In this document: piece after piece, positions 46,194 through 58,885 of the stretch
Layout: the number at the start of each line of letters is the position of its first letter
Position numbering within the stretch: position 1 is the first letter of the stretch
Assembly: GCA_013368375.1 (NCBI GenBank)
Contig: JAACJP010000002.1
Span: forward strand, 1,178,001 to 1,242,000
Source: Tricholomella constricta
Taxonomy: Eukaryota > Basidiomycota > Agaricomycetes > Agaricales > Lyophyllaceae
Reading direction: 5' to 3'
Length of the DNA stretch: 64,000 bases
Position numbers and translations under genes: made by a program
The notes under the pieces: generated by a model
What the model saw: only the letters and a program-made list of their open reading frames with translations
What the model was told of the DNA's origin: nothing
The model's database searches: none

Positions 46194-47171
46194 GCTGGAT
46201 TGTGGGTTTGGGAAGATGTCCCGCTGGGACGTTTATCATCTTACAGGTTACGTATGGTGATTTGCTGTGATGCTTTCGGTCCTAATGGCGGTGGATATAA
46301 CATCGTAGGGTTTAATGCTGGGCTGATTTTGGATACTAGATACTACTATCATCACTTTTGTGAGTACGGATAGACCTCTATAATGATCTAACAAGCAATG
46401 TTGTCATTGCGGTAAACCGCCATCATATCTGCTGAAATTCTGCGACTCCTCTGGCCGCACCCGCTTGACTGTTCTGAGACTTTCTTGTAAACGTTGATGT
46501 CCAATGCTTGGCCTGGGCCAAAAGACGCACGCACTCGCATTAAGGTAGGTGCAGCAACCGTCATGTTATAATCACGATCTAAACGCATCGAGGAGTGGGA
46601 CCTGGGAAGGTAAGAGTTTGGAGGTCCAACCTACACACACCATTCCCTTCGTACAATGATTCATGGTATAAACGAACATAAATGATCGCCAGTTTCAAGA
46701 AGAAAATTCGTTCCCATCGGCCTGGGAGCAATCAAACGCGATACTGAATGCGATTAGGCTCGTGACCAGCCTATTGAAGTGGATTTAAACAGAGCTTGTC
46801 TCTTCGCCGTAGCAGATGGTGACGAGTGTAGAATGCGATCGCGATCCCAGATTTAAGTACTGGGGGATTGTCGACGAGGGGAGATCAAAAAGAGGCGTCA
46901 CCTTACTTGACTCCTACAAGTAAATTTGAAAAAATGACTTCTCAAGTCCTTGCCGTTCGTCGAGCCGCGAGCGGCGGAGAGAATAACCAAGGCACGCAGT
47001 GGCGGTATGCATACGCACCCGCCAATTGAAGCAAAAGAGCCAGCAAATGGTGAATTACAAGGGTAGTCATAAACGTCCACAAGAGAGTCCATGCACTAAA
47101 GCATACAGAGGGATAGCAAGGTAGGATATATCGGCAGATGGGAGGGTATGTACGATCAACGTCTCTTCGCC
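46194..47171. other. Gene-poor intergenic region
   Basis: Almost 1 kb between converging genes. No open frame with family similarity, no tRNA and no repeat longer than about 12 bp was seen. Confidence 0.45.
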
Positions 47172-49078
47172 CTAAGGCAACTCATTCGACCGGTCGTGCG
47201 ACATCGAGGAAGGACCTGGTTCCGACCTCGATCGCTGCGCAGGCCCTAGGGAGCGCGCCACGGAGTGCTCGTTCTCCCCGTCTTTCCACACCTCCTCCAA
47301 TGGCACGTGAGGCCGCTGAACCGTCCCCGCAAGCTCGTAATTATCCGGATGCTGTCCATCCGACGAGCCGGATGGCTGTGCGGGGAAGGCGTTTTGATAT
47401 CCTCCCTGCGATGGCGGGGGCTGCAAGTATTGCTGGTGCGTGAGGACAGGCGAGCCGTGGTGATCGTTCGAGCTCGAAGGTCGCTGCAGATGCAAGGGCA
47501 AGACCTCAGCATCCTCGCGTTTGATGCGCGGCGAGTAGGGACGGTGCGAAAGTTCTGCAGCAAGGCTGGGGTAGTACTGGCGGTACGTGAAGTACGACAC
47601 AACCGTTCCGAGGATCGATCCCACCAAAACGTCTTGCCAGTGATCTAGTCGCGGAGCGGAATTTTGAAAGTCAAGACTAAAACATATAGATGGATTGCGC
47701 GGGCTAGAACTCACGACGGTAATCCATTGTGCGAGAGATGGCGACCAATGCGGCCGCGGCAAAGGGGGAGATTGCCAACCATGCTTTTCCCTGTGTGTAT
47801 TTTCCCGTTTTGGTAATTTTAGATGTCTGGACGCGTAGCACAAACGTACCGCATGGCCGCGACGATCAAAGAGATGGAGTTTTCCGGCAAGGTAGAAGGC
47901 CAGGAAACCAAGCCCCGCAAACGACACTTCAACACCGAAGATCATAAGAGAAGGTTATGGATACAGGGACGTGACGCACGACTCGAGTGACCTGAGGGGA
48001 AACTGCGGAAACCATCTCGGAGGATTTTTGCATCAATCTGCGTGCAGACTTGCCAGGAGGTGAGACCGAAAGGAGGATCAACTGTTCCCACAGGTGGTTG
48101 GCACCGGTCAATGACATCTACACATGGGAATAAGGATATAATAGCTTAGGTTAGGGAACAGGACGTGCCTGGTCGAGGACGGCCAACAGTGATCTTCGCA
48201 AACTGCGTAATTGAGCCAGTAAGAGCAAGCCCAAGTATTACTGTCAGTAAAGAATCTCAGGTGAGGTGTTACTCAATCAGGGGATAGATGAACGAGGACG
48301 AACGGCCAAGTGTACCTGCAGCGTGCATGAGTTAGTAAACATGTATATGTGTTCGCTATAGAGGCACATACTGTTGTGGAGGTCCCACCATGAACGAATT
48401 GTCAGAAAATTGATGATGGGTTGGATCAGAAGAGGCGCAATAAAGCAGATGAAATATAGTGCGATGTTCTATTTCGAGGCGGTGAGATTAGTTCCGCAAT
48501 CCGTGAAGAAAGAATGGGGTCCATGCGTACCGGCACACGTTCTTGTAATGCATGACTAGAGAGATATAGTTAGCTCATGCTGATTTGCGAGGGAGCACTG
48601 TTGACTTACGGGTGGCGAAGGCTTCAGACATAGGTAGGGTCGCGTGAGACCGTTGTCGACGAAATCAAGCAAAGAATGTCAACGTACGACGTATCCTCAA
48701 CAGAAAATACCCTGCGATAGCCGTCAACTTTGTCGAGGGAGAGGAAAATTGCACTGGTTTCGAACTCGAACTGAATAATCGGATTTACGACAAAGAACAC
48801 GATGCACATACGCCAGTACAATTGTGAGGACCCTGTGTAAGAGAGGTAAGGCTAGCTTCTCAGAGTTGACAAGCAGTGCCACACCGCATAATGACATACC
48901 AGTCAGGCAAATATGACAGAAAGAGTTTGCGGCGTCTCGTGGCTGTCATTGGAGCCGTCTGGTGGCCAGGCTCGGCTGGCTTGAGAAAGAAGGACTTCAT
49001 CGAAAAAGCTTCAGCAGGAGGATACTGATGAGGGTTCTGAGAGGAAGAAGGAGGATCGACAAGTCGGGCGTAGGACAT
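47172..49078 (-). CDS. PAP2-family lipid phosphatase (DPP1/LPP1-like)
   Basis: Multi-pass membrane phosphatase acting on phosphatidate, diacylglycerol pyrophosphate or related lipids, like yeast Dpp1/Lpp1. ATG 49078 begins MSYARLVDPPSSSQNPHQ, then a hydrophilic leader and RKLFLSYLPDW, which enters the first membrane helix. The three catalytic motifs are KITVGRPRPD, FRSFPSGHSS and the SRTMDYRHHWQDVLVG stretch (Ser-Arg, then His and Asp). Helical segments LSFAGLGFLAFYLAGKL and LVGSILGTVVSYFTY lie between and after. A Pro/Gln/Ser-rich cytosolic tail ends at 47172. One intron (48168-48118) joins GRPRP to DVIDRC and must use a GC donor (GCACGT). The start codon is 142 bp from that of PPP4R2. Confidence 0.9.
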
Positions 49079-49220
49079 CAAGTGAGGGACCGACGACGTG
49101 AAATTGACATATAAAAGCGGGATCACAAGGCCCCAACTCGGTTACGGAACCAAGCCCAACAGGGTCACAGCCTCCCACTCCGACGCTCCTTGCCTACTGC
49201 GCACCATAATTAAACTGTCT

Positions 49221-50351
49221 ATGTCGCCTGACCAGTTCAAGTGGCTTCCAGGTGAGTTGGCCAGGCCCTACGCGTGTCACAAGTAAATCATGATTATTTC
49301 GCGATTGTGTAGAATACGATGTCTTGCTGGCCACAATTGCCTCGACCGATATCATAGAGTGCGCACGCAGTAACCCGTGGGTCCGACGAGCACGCTCATA
49401 ACTCATTGTCAGCTGTGATTGGGTTGTTCTTCGTAATGCTATCAAGTACAAGATTAGCGAGGTGGGTCAGGTCATTAGGATGCTACAATGCTGTTAAGCT
49501 CGAAAGACTTAGAACACCGCCGTCTTTCTTGCCGAAAAGTCTCAACCGCCACAGCCGCCCACTTTCCAGCCTCTGACATCGGAATCAGGGGGGCTGAAAC
49601 TCCCTCCGTTTCCGCCTCGGAAGCAGCAGCGGGCGCCGCATATGACACCCATTCCCATAAGTTACATGAACAAAAATCAGGCCAACGAGCTAAGAGGCTA
49701 CATCTTTGCCCAACTCGACGAGTTCGACTCGTAAGTCTTGATCTCTGAAACCTGTATCATTCACAAAGCATTGGCGATCCTAGAAATCCCCCATTCACAA
49801 TTCAACGCGTGTGCGAGCTGTGCATCCGCCCACAGCAGCATTATGCTTCGGTCGGAAAATATCTTCGCGCCGTCGAAAAGTCTCTCCTCGTAACCTCGAC
49901 ATGGGACAGCTTCCCTCCACTGTCAGAAGTGGACTCGGATCCTAACGGAAGGAGTGTCTTTTCTCTCGGATCCACGCGCCAGTCTGCTCCTGCCACACCC
50001 CTCTTTTCTCCCATACCCTTCCTACACGACGACGCGCGCCGTTCAAAATCTCGCAGCCCGCCACCGTCACCATTAGCGCTGGCTACTTCGCCTGTCGTCG
50101 GCGCAGAACATCCAGAGCCCTTGGAACCTAGAGCGCTAGGCCTCGTGGACGAGCTGGACGATCCGAGCCCCGGGCACATGAGTGACCACCCAACGGCTCT
50201 GACTTCTGTAACGACCATCAGCGACGGTACCGGCTCACGGCCGCTAATCGGGAGCCTCGAACAGAGATTCGTTAAAAGTGGAGAAGAGGCAGCAGAGCAG
50301 GCGGGCACAAACAACATGCTAGTCGATGAGGACAAGGAAAACAAGTCGTGA
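49221..50351 (+). CDS. PPP4R2: Protein phosphatase 4 regulatory subunit 2 (PPP4R2/Psy4-like)
   Basis: Core regulatory subunit of PP4, which dephosphorylates DNA-damage and cell-cycle substrates in the nucleus. Five exons (49221-49251, 49313-49376, 49413-49461, 49513-49730, 49784-50351) give 309 residues. The conserved part lies in the first 150 residues: FKWLPEYDVLLATIASTD, NPCDWVVLRNAIKYKI, and NPPFTIQRVCELCIRPQQHY followed by KYLRAVEKSLLVTS. The C-terminal half is disordered, with Ser-Pro sites and a final acidic/Lys tail. Introns are 36-61 nt; intron 2 (49377-49412) at 36 nt is the shortest one inferred in this window. Confidence 0.9.
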
Positions 50352-50451
50352 TGCGTAATGGCGGGGTATACATGTTACATGCGATGGGATACTTGTATGT
50401 TAGCTGTTGTAAGTACTGTACTTTTTGGTGACTATAGAGTGGGCGCGATTG

Positions 50452-51109
50452 TCATCCGACTGTCTGCTTGATCTTCTCCAGCATGGCATCCATCCGCAGT
50501 TTCATGTTGGGTTGGCCCCTCCCTGTTTCTCCCCGCTGACCTCCTCTGCCCCTCAGACCACCCCGCTCTCGTCCGCCTCCTCGTGCGCCACCTCTGCGTC
50601 CTTGGTCTGCCTTGAATGTGTGAAGTGAAGACCTGGAGTAGGCTTGGCGGCTAAGCTCACGTAACGAGGGCGGCGGCGCAGGCGCGGGTTGGTCCTCGTC
50701 AACTTTTCGCCGTTTATGGGAGTCCTTTGAAGAAAGTTCCGGGTGTATGTGGGCCCTCGATGGATGAAGCGTAGATTTTTTGGGTGTCGGTTTCTCCTCC
50801 AGCTCCGAAGATTGATCTATCTCCTCCTGTTCTCCTGATTCGGACCCAGAATGTCCTGCATCTGACTCTTCATCGCCGTCACCGGATCTGCTTGTCTCCA
50901 CTATCGGCGTCGTAGATAATCCTTCCTTGCGCCTCTGCGCCTTCCATTTACTCTTGATCTTTTTATTTTCGACCCATGACTGCTTTAATTTCTTCGCTTT
51001 GAAATGGTCAGCACAGAGACTAGGAAATATACGTAAATGACTCACCCCTGTTCAATGGCAGATGGCGGAACGTGGGCGGCTGCTTGCGTTTTAATGTGCT
51101 CTCAGTCAT
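50452..51109 (-). CDS. Lys-rich protein with RGG tract, possible rRNA-processing factor
   Basis: ATG 51109 starts MTESTLKRKQPPTFRHLPLN; a 50-nt intron then joins RAKKLKQSWVENKKIKSKWK. The middle is acidic and Ser-rich, and a Gly/Arg (RGG) tract follows, ending in GQPNMKLRMDAMLEKIKQT. Basic N-terminus plus RGG tract plus a short conserved helix at the end fits small nucleolar proteins; the pattern of the first 45 residues recalls fungal rRNA-processing proteins of the FYV7 kind, but I cannot confirm it. It may bind RNA. About 215 residues. The start codon lies 160 bp from that of eIF1 on the other strand. Confidence 0.6.
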
Positions 51110-51269
51110 GGATGTGCTTGTTGGAGTCACCCGGCTCTGCTTACGTGAGAATTGATAAAAGCAAACAGCGGCGTCAACAGACTGACATCTCTTCTTTTCC
51201 TTTTCCCCTCGTCTTCCAGCTCACCAACCCCCACTCAGTTCTTCCTCTTTGTATTTTTCCACTCATCGC

Positions 51270-51832
51270 ATGAGCGTGCAGAACCTCAATACATTCGGTG
51301 AGCACTCTCCCTGGCTCTCCTGCACCTTATCGATCGATGCTCACCTCCTGGCCTCGGCTCCGCAGACCCCTTTGCAGACGAGGGAGACCCACTAGGAGAT
51401 AGCCAAGACGTCGGATCCCAGGCAGACTACATCCATATCCGCATTCAACAGAGGAATGGCAGGAAGACATTGACCACCTTGCAGGGCTTGCCCAAACGTA
51501 AGTGCCGTTCAATCTCGCTATCGATACTCGTGCTGATGCCTCGTTTCCCACCCACAGAATATGACGCCAAGAAGATTTTGAAGGCATTCAAGAAGGTAAC
51601 GCTTTCTCGCCATCTCATATGTTCCAACCCTGCCGACTTTCCTTATCTGGCCTTTACGAACAAAATCTAACGTGTGAAACATTTACAGGAATTCGCCTGC
51701 AACGGCACCCTCGTCGACGACGAGAAGATGGGACAAGTCATCCAACTTCAGGGTGACCAGCGTTCCAAGATCTCCACCTTCCTCACCGAGAATGGTATTG
51801 AGAAGGCGGCAATCAAGGTCCACGGGTTCTGA
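51270..51832 (+). CDS. SUI1: Translation initiation factor eIF1 (SUI1)
   Basis: Binds the 40S subunit near the P site and enforces AUG selection. Four exons (51270-51297, 51366-51497, 51558-51595, 51689-51832) give 113 residues, the usual size. After MSVQNLNTFDPFADEG the protein shows YIHIRIQQRNGRKTLTTLQG, YDAKKILKAFKKEFACNGTL, MGQVIQLQGDQR and a C-terminal IKVHGF, all diagnostic of eIF1. The shared interval with the preceding gene is 160 bp. eIF1 is normally highly expressed, in keeping with the CT-rich sequence before the start. Confidence 0.97.
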
Positions 51833-52162
51833 TGTAGACATTGTTCTGTACATCGCAGTTCCCCCGCCTGTCCTTCCCTACCTTGCTTACAACTGTGGAC
51901 TCGGCTCCAACGTTACGTTGTTCTTGCTTTCTCTATACGTAAATTTTATCGTGACTTGCCATTCGTGATGTATGTCTTAGCACCAATAAATGACGGTAAC
52001 CGCCATGTGGTAGATTTGTGATGATGCTATATTTCAACCGCGACGTCAACTGCTGCTGTACATAGACACGAGTCGTGAAAGCATCAATTCCTTCAAGGTT
52101 GACATAACTTAGCTGCGTTTTGCTGCCGGAAGCCTCTCAGACGTGCGAGGCCAAAGTGCAAA
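51833..52162. other. Convergent 3' region, eIF1 / SNRNP27
   Basis: Three hundred and thirty bases between converging stops. It includes an AATAAA signal near 51985 for eIF1. No exon seen. Confidence 0.5.
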
Positions 52163-53136
52163 TTACTTGATCTTATCCAAAGGTCTGGACATGATGTTTA
52201 AAAACGTTTCAAAAGTGATATGAGCAAGCGACATGCCTGTTGAAACCACCGCGCCTGGCAAAGAGAAAACAGTCAGTAGTGTACAACTTCCAACAGTATG
52301 AATGGCACCTGTTCATGTACTGTCGCCATGTCCGCTGCTTCTTGATCTGCACAGCACCTTCCTGGTTGCCTTCAACAGGCTTTCCCTGAGTTCCAAGTCA
52401 ATAATTTATTGAAGCTGATGGAAGAATTGAGTACCTTGGTGGAGCCGAATCCACTCATACCCATCATGGCCATCATGGAGGCGTCGTCATCATTCTCTGC
52501 ATCCATTGCCTCTCCCTCTTCGCCCTCTCCGTCGGGGGCATCTGGGTCGAGGTTTGGCCGAGATTGTGGATCCCCAGCTGAATAAGTTATCGAATAAAGA
52601 ATTTAGTTGAAAACATGGACATGAATTGATGCAGGCCGACCTGGAATATTCTTAGGCATCTTGGCCATGAAGGGTTTAGGAGTACCATTAGGGACGTCGT
52701 CTTCTTCTCGGGGTCGCCGTGCGCCATCCCTGCCGTCTTCTCTCCGTGGTGAGCCTCGCCTGTCATCGCGACTATCCCGGTCCCGGTCGTCGTCTCTTCT
52801 CCTACCACCTCTATCATCTCTTCCGTCTCGATCACGGTCTCTTTCTCGGTCGCGTTCCCGCCTCACGTCCTCCCTATCCCTTCTCGGTATCTCACGTCGA
52901 TCTGTGAGGCGTCCATCAGGACAACTATTATGGGTAGGAACAATATCCTTACCACCACCTCGTCGGTCTCGATCCCCACCTCGTCGAGGACTTCGTGACC
53001 GACTCGACCTTCGGCGTCCCTCGTCGTGATAGTTTCTTGAACCTCCACCACGGCCTCCACGCGAGTATCTGTCCCTGTCCCGGTCGTCCCTCTCCCAGCT
53101 GCGGTCGCGTCGACGGTGTTCAGGACGAGAAGACAT
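52163..53136 (-). CDS. SNRNP27: U4/U6.U5 tri-snRNP 27 kDa protein (SNRNP27-like)
   Basis: RS/RD-rich component of the spliceosomal tri-snRNP. ATG 53136 (MSSRPEHRRRDRSW) opens a long Arg/Asp/Ser-rich region, then PKPFMAKMPKNIP, an acidic linker and the conserved C-terminal domain: DDASMMAMMGMSGFGSTK, GKPVEGNQEGAVQIKKQRT, WRQYMNRRGGFNRPLDKIK. The last junction, joining the Asn-Arg codons to Pro-Leu-Asp, uses an intron 52236-52185 that begins with GC (GCATGT) and ends with AG. Without it the protein would lose the conserved NRPLD and end differently. The start codon is only 54 bp from the next gene on the opposite strand. Confidence 0.9.
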
Positions 53137-53190
53137 GAGTATTTGTGACACGGTTACGAAAACGTGACACTGTATTCTTGGCTACCCTCC

Positions 53191-54061
53191 ATGTCCGTTT
53201 CAAGTATCGGTGCCCAGGCAGGTAGAATTTTGCGGACAACACCGGCGGGCAGGGCCTTCAACACTTATGCGGATTCTCGTACGCATCTCTTAGTTTTTCT
53301 GGTATAGATGACCGACTTATAGGTAACAGAGCGACAAATAGCGCTTACTGGCGTTCCGAACCTCACCACACCGGGAGATATACGGAGAGCAATTGCAGGA
53401 AAGCTGCAAGGTGTTGCGGACGGTATGTCCACTGCCATATGACCGGAATTTGAATATCCAACGCCTATGTCTTGTAGTCGAACTCGACTACTTCCGCTTC
53501 CGACCGACCGGGCGAGCATTCATTACTTTAACGAGACACGAGTTTCTGAGAGACAACTTGCGTGAACTCGGAAAACTCACGCTATGTGGTATCCCAATTA
53601 AATCAGCAGCCGTTAATTCCAAGGACGTTGATGGACGGCAGCGGACGCGTGGCAGCAAAGGACGTGCTGAAGCCATCGCACGCGGTGCAATTCAGGGGAC
53701 GGGGCCCCGAGGGCAGTTCCCTAACGCAGAGCGGAACGTCGTGATGTGGGGCTTGCCTGGGAGGCTTGAGTCTAATGAATTGGAGGCGGCGCTGCATGGC
53801 TTCAAATTGGCCAGGTCGGCAAAGGGTCAAGCGACCATTGTGAAAATACCGCTGTACGTGGCTTTCTTACAGTGTTATGAATTCAAAGTATTGATTGCAC
53901 CCTTCTCTTTCAATAGACCTGAAGACCGGTTTTCGATGTATTCACGGTTTCTTGTCACGATGGCTTCAGTGTCAGAGGCCAGGCGCCTAGTGCGGAACTT
54001 CCATTTGACGGAGTGGGTCAACTCAGGGAAGCAGCTAATAAGAGCGCAAGTTCTCCACTGA
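53191..54061 (+). CDS. RRM-like protein with probable mitochondrial leader
   Basis: The body is coherent: VTERQIALTGVPNLTTPGDI, a splice, then VELDYFRFRPTGRAFITLT, LRELGKLTLCGIPIKSAAV, RNVVMWGLPGRLESNELEAA and FLVTMASVSEARRLVRNFH, ending with stop at 54061. Two repeats of about 70-80 residues with beta-alpha-beta spacing resemble RNA-recognition motifs, though RNP1/RNP2 aromatics are poor. Upstream, ATG 53191 opens MSVSSIGAQAGRILRTTPAG, rich in Arg/Ser/Thr and lacking acids, as in presequences. I cannot connect that leader to the body in frame with a standard donor; an alternative ATG at 53273 joins cleanly through a 47-nt intron. The start is therefore open. Function unknown. Confidence 0.6.
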
Positions 54062-54243
54062 ACGTTTTCCGTCGTTTTTTGCATATCTCAACGCAGGAGA
54101 GACTAAAAGTAGATTCGGGTGGAAATAGAAGCAATAATATATCGTTTAAACACAGCAACACACTACATTCGCTCGGCTTCCATTTCCTCGTCAAGCCGCG
54201 TTCGATGACCCTACGCCACAAAGAAAAGTCAATTTTGTACATG

Positions 54244-55010
54244 TTAATTGGGGGAGGATGGACGAACCGTTCTAATGTTGTCACCCTCGTCGTCTGGTGA
54301 CCTCCCTCGTTTCTTGTCCGCTGGTGCGCCTTCGGCTTCTTTCCAGTCTCCTCCGCCTCCAGCCACTGCCCCAGGTCCGTCCTGCGCGTCCGCGTATCGC
54401 TCCTCCACCTCTCTTCTCCTTTCCACCTCAAGTCTCTGGGCTTGGGCACCCCAACCGCCGCGTCCAGGGTCGTAGTCCTGCCGGTGCTCATCACGCACCT
54501 GTCCTCCACTTTTCCCTCGGCCGAATTGGCGACCCTCTTTGTACCCCAAATCCAAATCGCACCGAATGATGCGTTCGTCTAGCTTCGTTCCACTGACATA
54601 TCTCATGCTCGCGAGCGCCTCAGCATGAGTGTAATACTCTACGAAACAGAAACCGCAAGGTGTGCTGTAGGAGAAACGTTTGAGTCATTCCGCGCAAAGC
54701 TCCGTCGGGCACTCACCGAGTATTACGGTCCAACCCCATAATGATGCGTTTTATGCCGCCACCGTCGTCGGCGCTGGCGCATTTTGTAAAAAGCTCATAT
54801 ATTTGTTCTTCGGTCGTGTAAAAACTCAGGTTACCGATCTATGCACGAGGTGTTGCATGACCTGTCCAGCGGCAGAAAAGACAAGGGTAAGCGACCTACG
54901 TAGAGGGTTGTGCTTTTGGAGAGAAGATCATTCTGCCTCTGACGGTCGACGCGGGTCTGGGAGTCTTTGTAGTTCGAAGGCTGGTCCAAGGGGGACACGA
55001 CATGCGCCAT
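54244..55010 (-). CDS. CBC2: Nuclear cap-binding protein subunit 2 (CBP20)
   Basis: RRM protein that binds the m7G cap with CBP80 during splicing and export. Three exons (55010-54900, 54838-54717, 54664-54244) give 217 residues. The N-terminus holds the cap-stacking Tyr in [14 protein letters not shown]2 is [12 protein letters not shown] and RNP1 is [16 protein letters not shown], followed by [20 protein letters not shown] and the family's [20 protein letters not shown]. The tail is an Arg/Glu-rich coil and an acidic end. The start lies 154 bp from that of RPT3 on the plus strand. Confidence 0.95.
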
Positions 55011-55164
55011 TCTGCTCAAACGTCCAAAAATCTAGAAGTCAAGTTGCGAGCTGAACGGAGATACTGCGAAGTTCCCACGGGTGGATTGCCACATTGGGCA
55101 CGCGTCGGACAGTCGAGCCGCGTCAGCTCTTTCACTTTTCTCTGTTTCACTTGTCGCCGCTATC

Positions 55165-56812
<1,648 letters not shown>

Positions 56813-57559
56813 CCTGCATCGTTATTTGTTGGTATGTCTGCTCAGCCTCGTGACTTCTCATAACACTGATGCACCTCTTGCAGCTATTCCGCCATGTATA
56901 CTATTCTTCCGCAATCATACTGTTCGAGCCTGTCGTGTTCGAGACCCTTAACCTACTATTCCTCGACGCTCGTCTTCACTTTAATGGCTTTCCGCCCGTT
57001 GAACGGATCGTCGTTCATTGTTCCGAGCAAGATGAACGTCCCATCCGTTCCTGCTTGCCCCCATAACTCGCATTGGGTGGTAGCTGAGTAACGGATGGGC
57101 GACAACTGACATAATATACCATTATTGAGCATTCATCATTGATAGGTCGTTGTTTGAATGCAGCTGACTTTTTTTTCCCCCCTGCTCCTCCTGCTCCGCC
57201 AATATAACCAGCATTTTATTCGTGATTGCCCGATCCGTCTGCATTTCCACATGGCTTTTTTTTCTTGGCAACTGCTCTCCAACACTCTGGGCGGCGTCTG
57301 TATGACCCACACGACCGCCCTCATTTTATGGGAGCGACAACGCCGACTACGCCTCCTTCGCGAGACGCGGCCACCCACCACATCTCTAGTCTTTTATATC
57401 ATTAGAGGTCCTGAAGATGTGACGGGAAACACCCTTTATTTTCTTCTTGCTACAACCCTAGTACAATAGATCGTTTAAGTTGGTACAACAGTGGTTCTAT
57501 TTAGGATCCTCTTTTTTGCGTTTCTAAATATAAAGTTACATTGGAATATCGCATCCGCT
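56813..57559. other. Convergent 3' region, RPT3 / PRO3
   Basis: Seven hundred and forty bases between converging stops. Pyrimidine-rich plus-strand tracts occur (TTTTTTTTCC near 57168-57182 and 57255-57268), with no supported exon. Confidence 0.45.
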
Positions 57560-58771
57560 TCATCGTGTCTTTGGCTGCCCAAGCTGGCTGGCGTGGTCTG
57601 TCGCGACCTGAATCGCACGGGCGATTGTTGAGCGGACCCGGCCATCCTCCATTGCCAGTAGACCAGCGATTGTACAACCACCGGGAGCTGGACAATGAAT
57701 TAGTATGCGCATCGAGGGAATGACATGAGAAACCTACTTGTCACAGCATCCTTCAGCTGCGCAGGATGCGTGCCTCCCTGAAGTACCATACGCGCTGCAC
57801 CTTGCAGAGCTTCATAAAAGCCTCAGTTCATACATGTCAGACAGCGAAAAGGCACTGAATGCTTACTCTGAGCAGCCAACTCCAAAGCTTCCGCCCGCGG
57901 AAGGCCCATCATGACGCCTCCATCAGCCATGGCTTCCATGAAGATACAAGCAAATGCGGGGCCGGACCCGGAGAGTGCAGTGCATGCGTCAAAGTGCTTC
58001 TCGTCGAGGAAACGGCAACGGCCGATCGAGGAGAATATTTTGAGGATGATCGCGTGGTCCTTTTCGGCGTCTGGCGAGGGCGGGAGGGTGGAGACGACGG
58101 TCATGCCTTCGCGTATCTGGTGTGCGGTCGTGGATGAGTACAGTGCGCAACAGAAAAAAACAATTATACTCACTTTACAAGGGGTGTTTGGCATCGCACG
58201 GATTACTTTTGTCGAAGGAAGGACCCAGCCCGAAAGCTGGCGCATCGTAACACCAGCTAGAATGCTGATAAGGAGCTTCCCGCCGAGTGCCTCCTTCATA
58301 CCTGGCTCCTCCAGGATCATTTGTGCGATCTGAGGCTTACAGCTGGAGAAGAGATCATTACGCCTTCCGACAGATAAAACATGGATTACATACCACAGAA
58401 GAACGACATCAGCTTGCTCGACAGATTGGACATTTTGGTCGGCGACGACTTCAATGGAAGATCCAAGGGCACCTAGGCTGCTAAAGGTCTTGCGCAGCTT
58501 GGTGGCGGTTTCCGGCCGGTTGACGCAGGCGATGTACCTCGAGGGCACTGTTGCATCAGGCGGGCCGGTCGGCGTCACTGTCCCAGGGGTATGCGATTCC
58601 CATTTTTCAACCACAGATCCTTTGGCCAGCTTAGATGTCGTGTCAAGACTGTCAATCACGCCCGAGAGGACGGCAATGCCCATCGTCCCGCATCCTGTAC
58701 TGCCTCAGCTGATTGAACGGTCAAAACACGTAGTGGGCGGACGAACCTAGCACACAGAGTGTGTATCCCAT
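57560..58771 (-). CDS. PRO3: Pyrroline-5-carboxylate reductase (PRO3/ProC)
   Basis: Last step of proline synthesis, NAD(P)H-dependent, cytosolic. ATG 58771 begins MGYTLCVLG, and a 52-nt intron joins CGTMGIAVLSGVIDSL, forming the Rossmann glycine motif. Then come VNRPETATKLRKTF, DVVLLW-CKPQIAQMIL, LISILAGVTMRQL, KVIRAMPNTPCKIREGMTVV, and the substrate-binding FDACTALSGSGPAFACIFME. The dimer domain follows: MMGLPRAEALELAAQ and, after a splice, TPGGCTIAGLLAMEDGRVRS, ending at 57560. All expected signatures (GSGPA, TPGG) are present. The start is 114 bp from that of ALG13. Confidence 0.96.
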
Positions 58772-58885
58772 GGCTACAGCTGTGGGATGTAGAGGTTTTG
58801 AAGAAGAAAGTAAAGTTTTGAATTATCTCATTCCACAATCGTGACTCGTTCTGAGAAACGCGCCGGAAATTTGTTGGATCAACAA

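Noticed and set aside
46194..47171. Possible non-coding RNA gene in the gene-poor gap
   Set aside because: No tRNA cloverleaf, box motifs or obvious hairpin could be supported by eye.
52661..53029. Plus-strand Ser/Arg/Leu-rich open frame of 122 codons
   Set aside because: Antisense shadow of the Arg/Asp-rich region of SNRNP27; no splice or start context.
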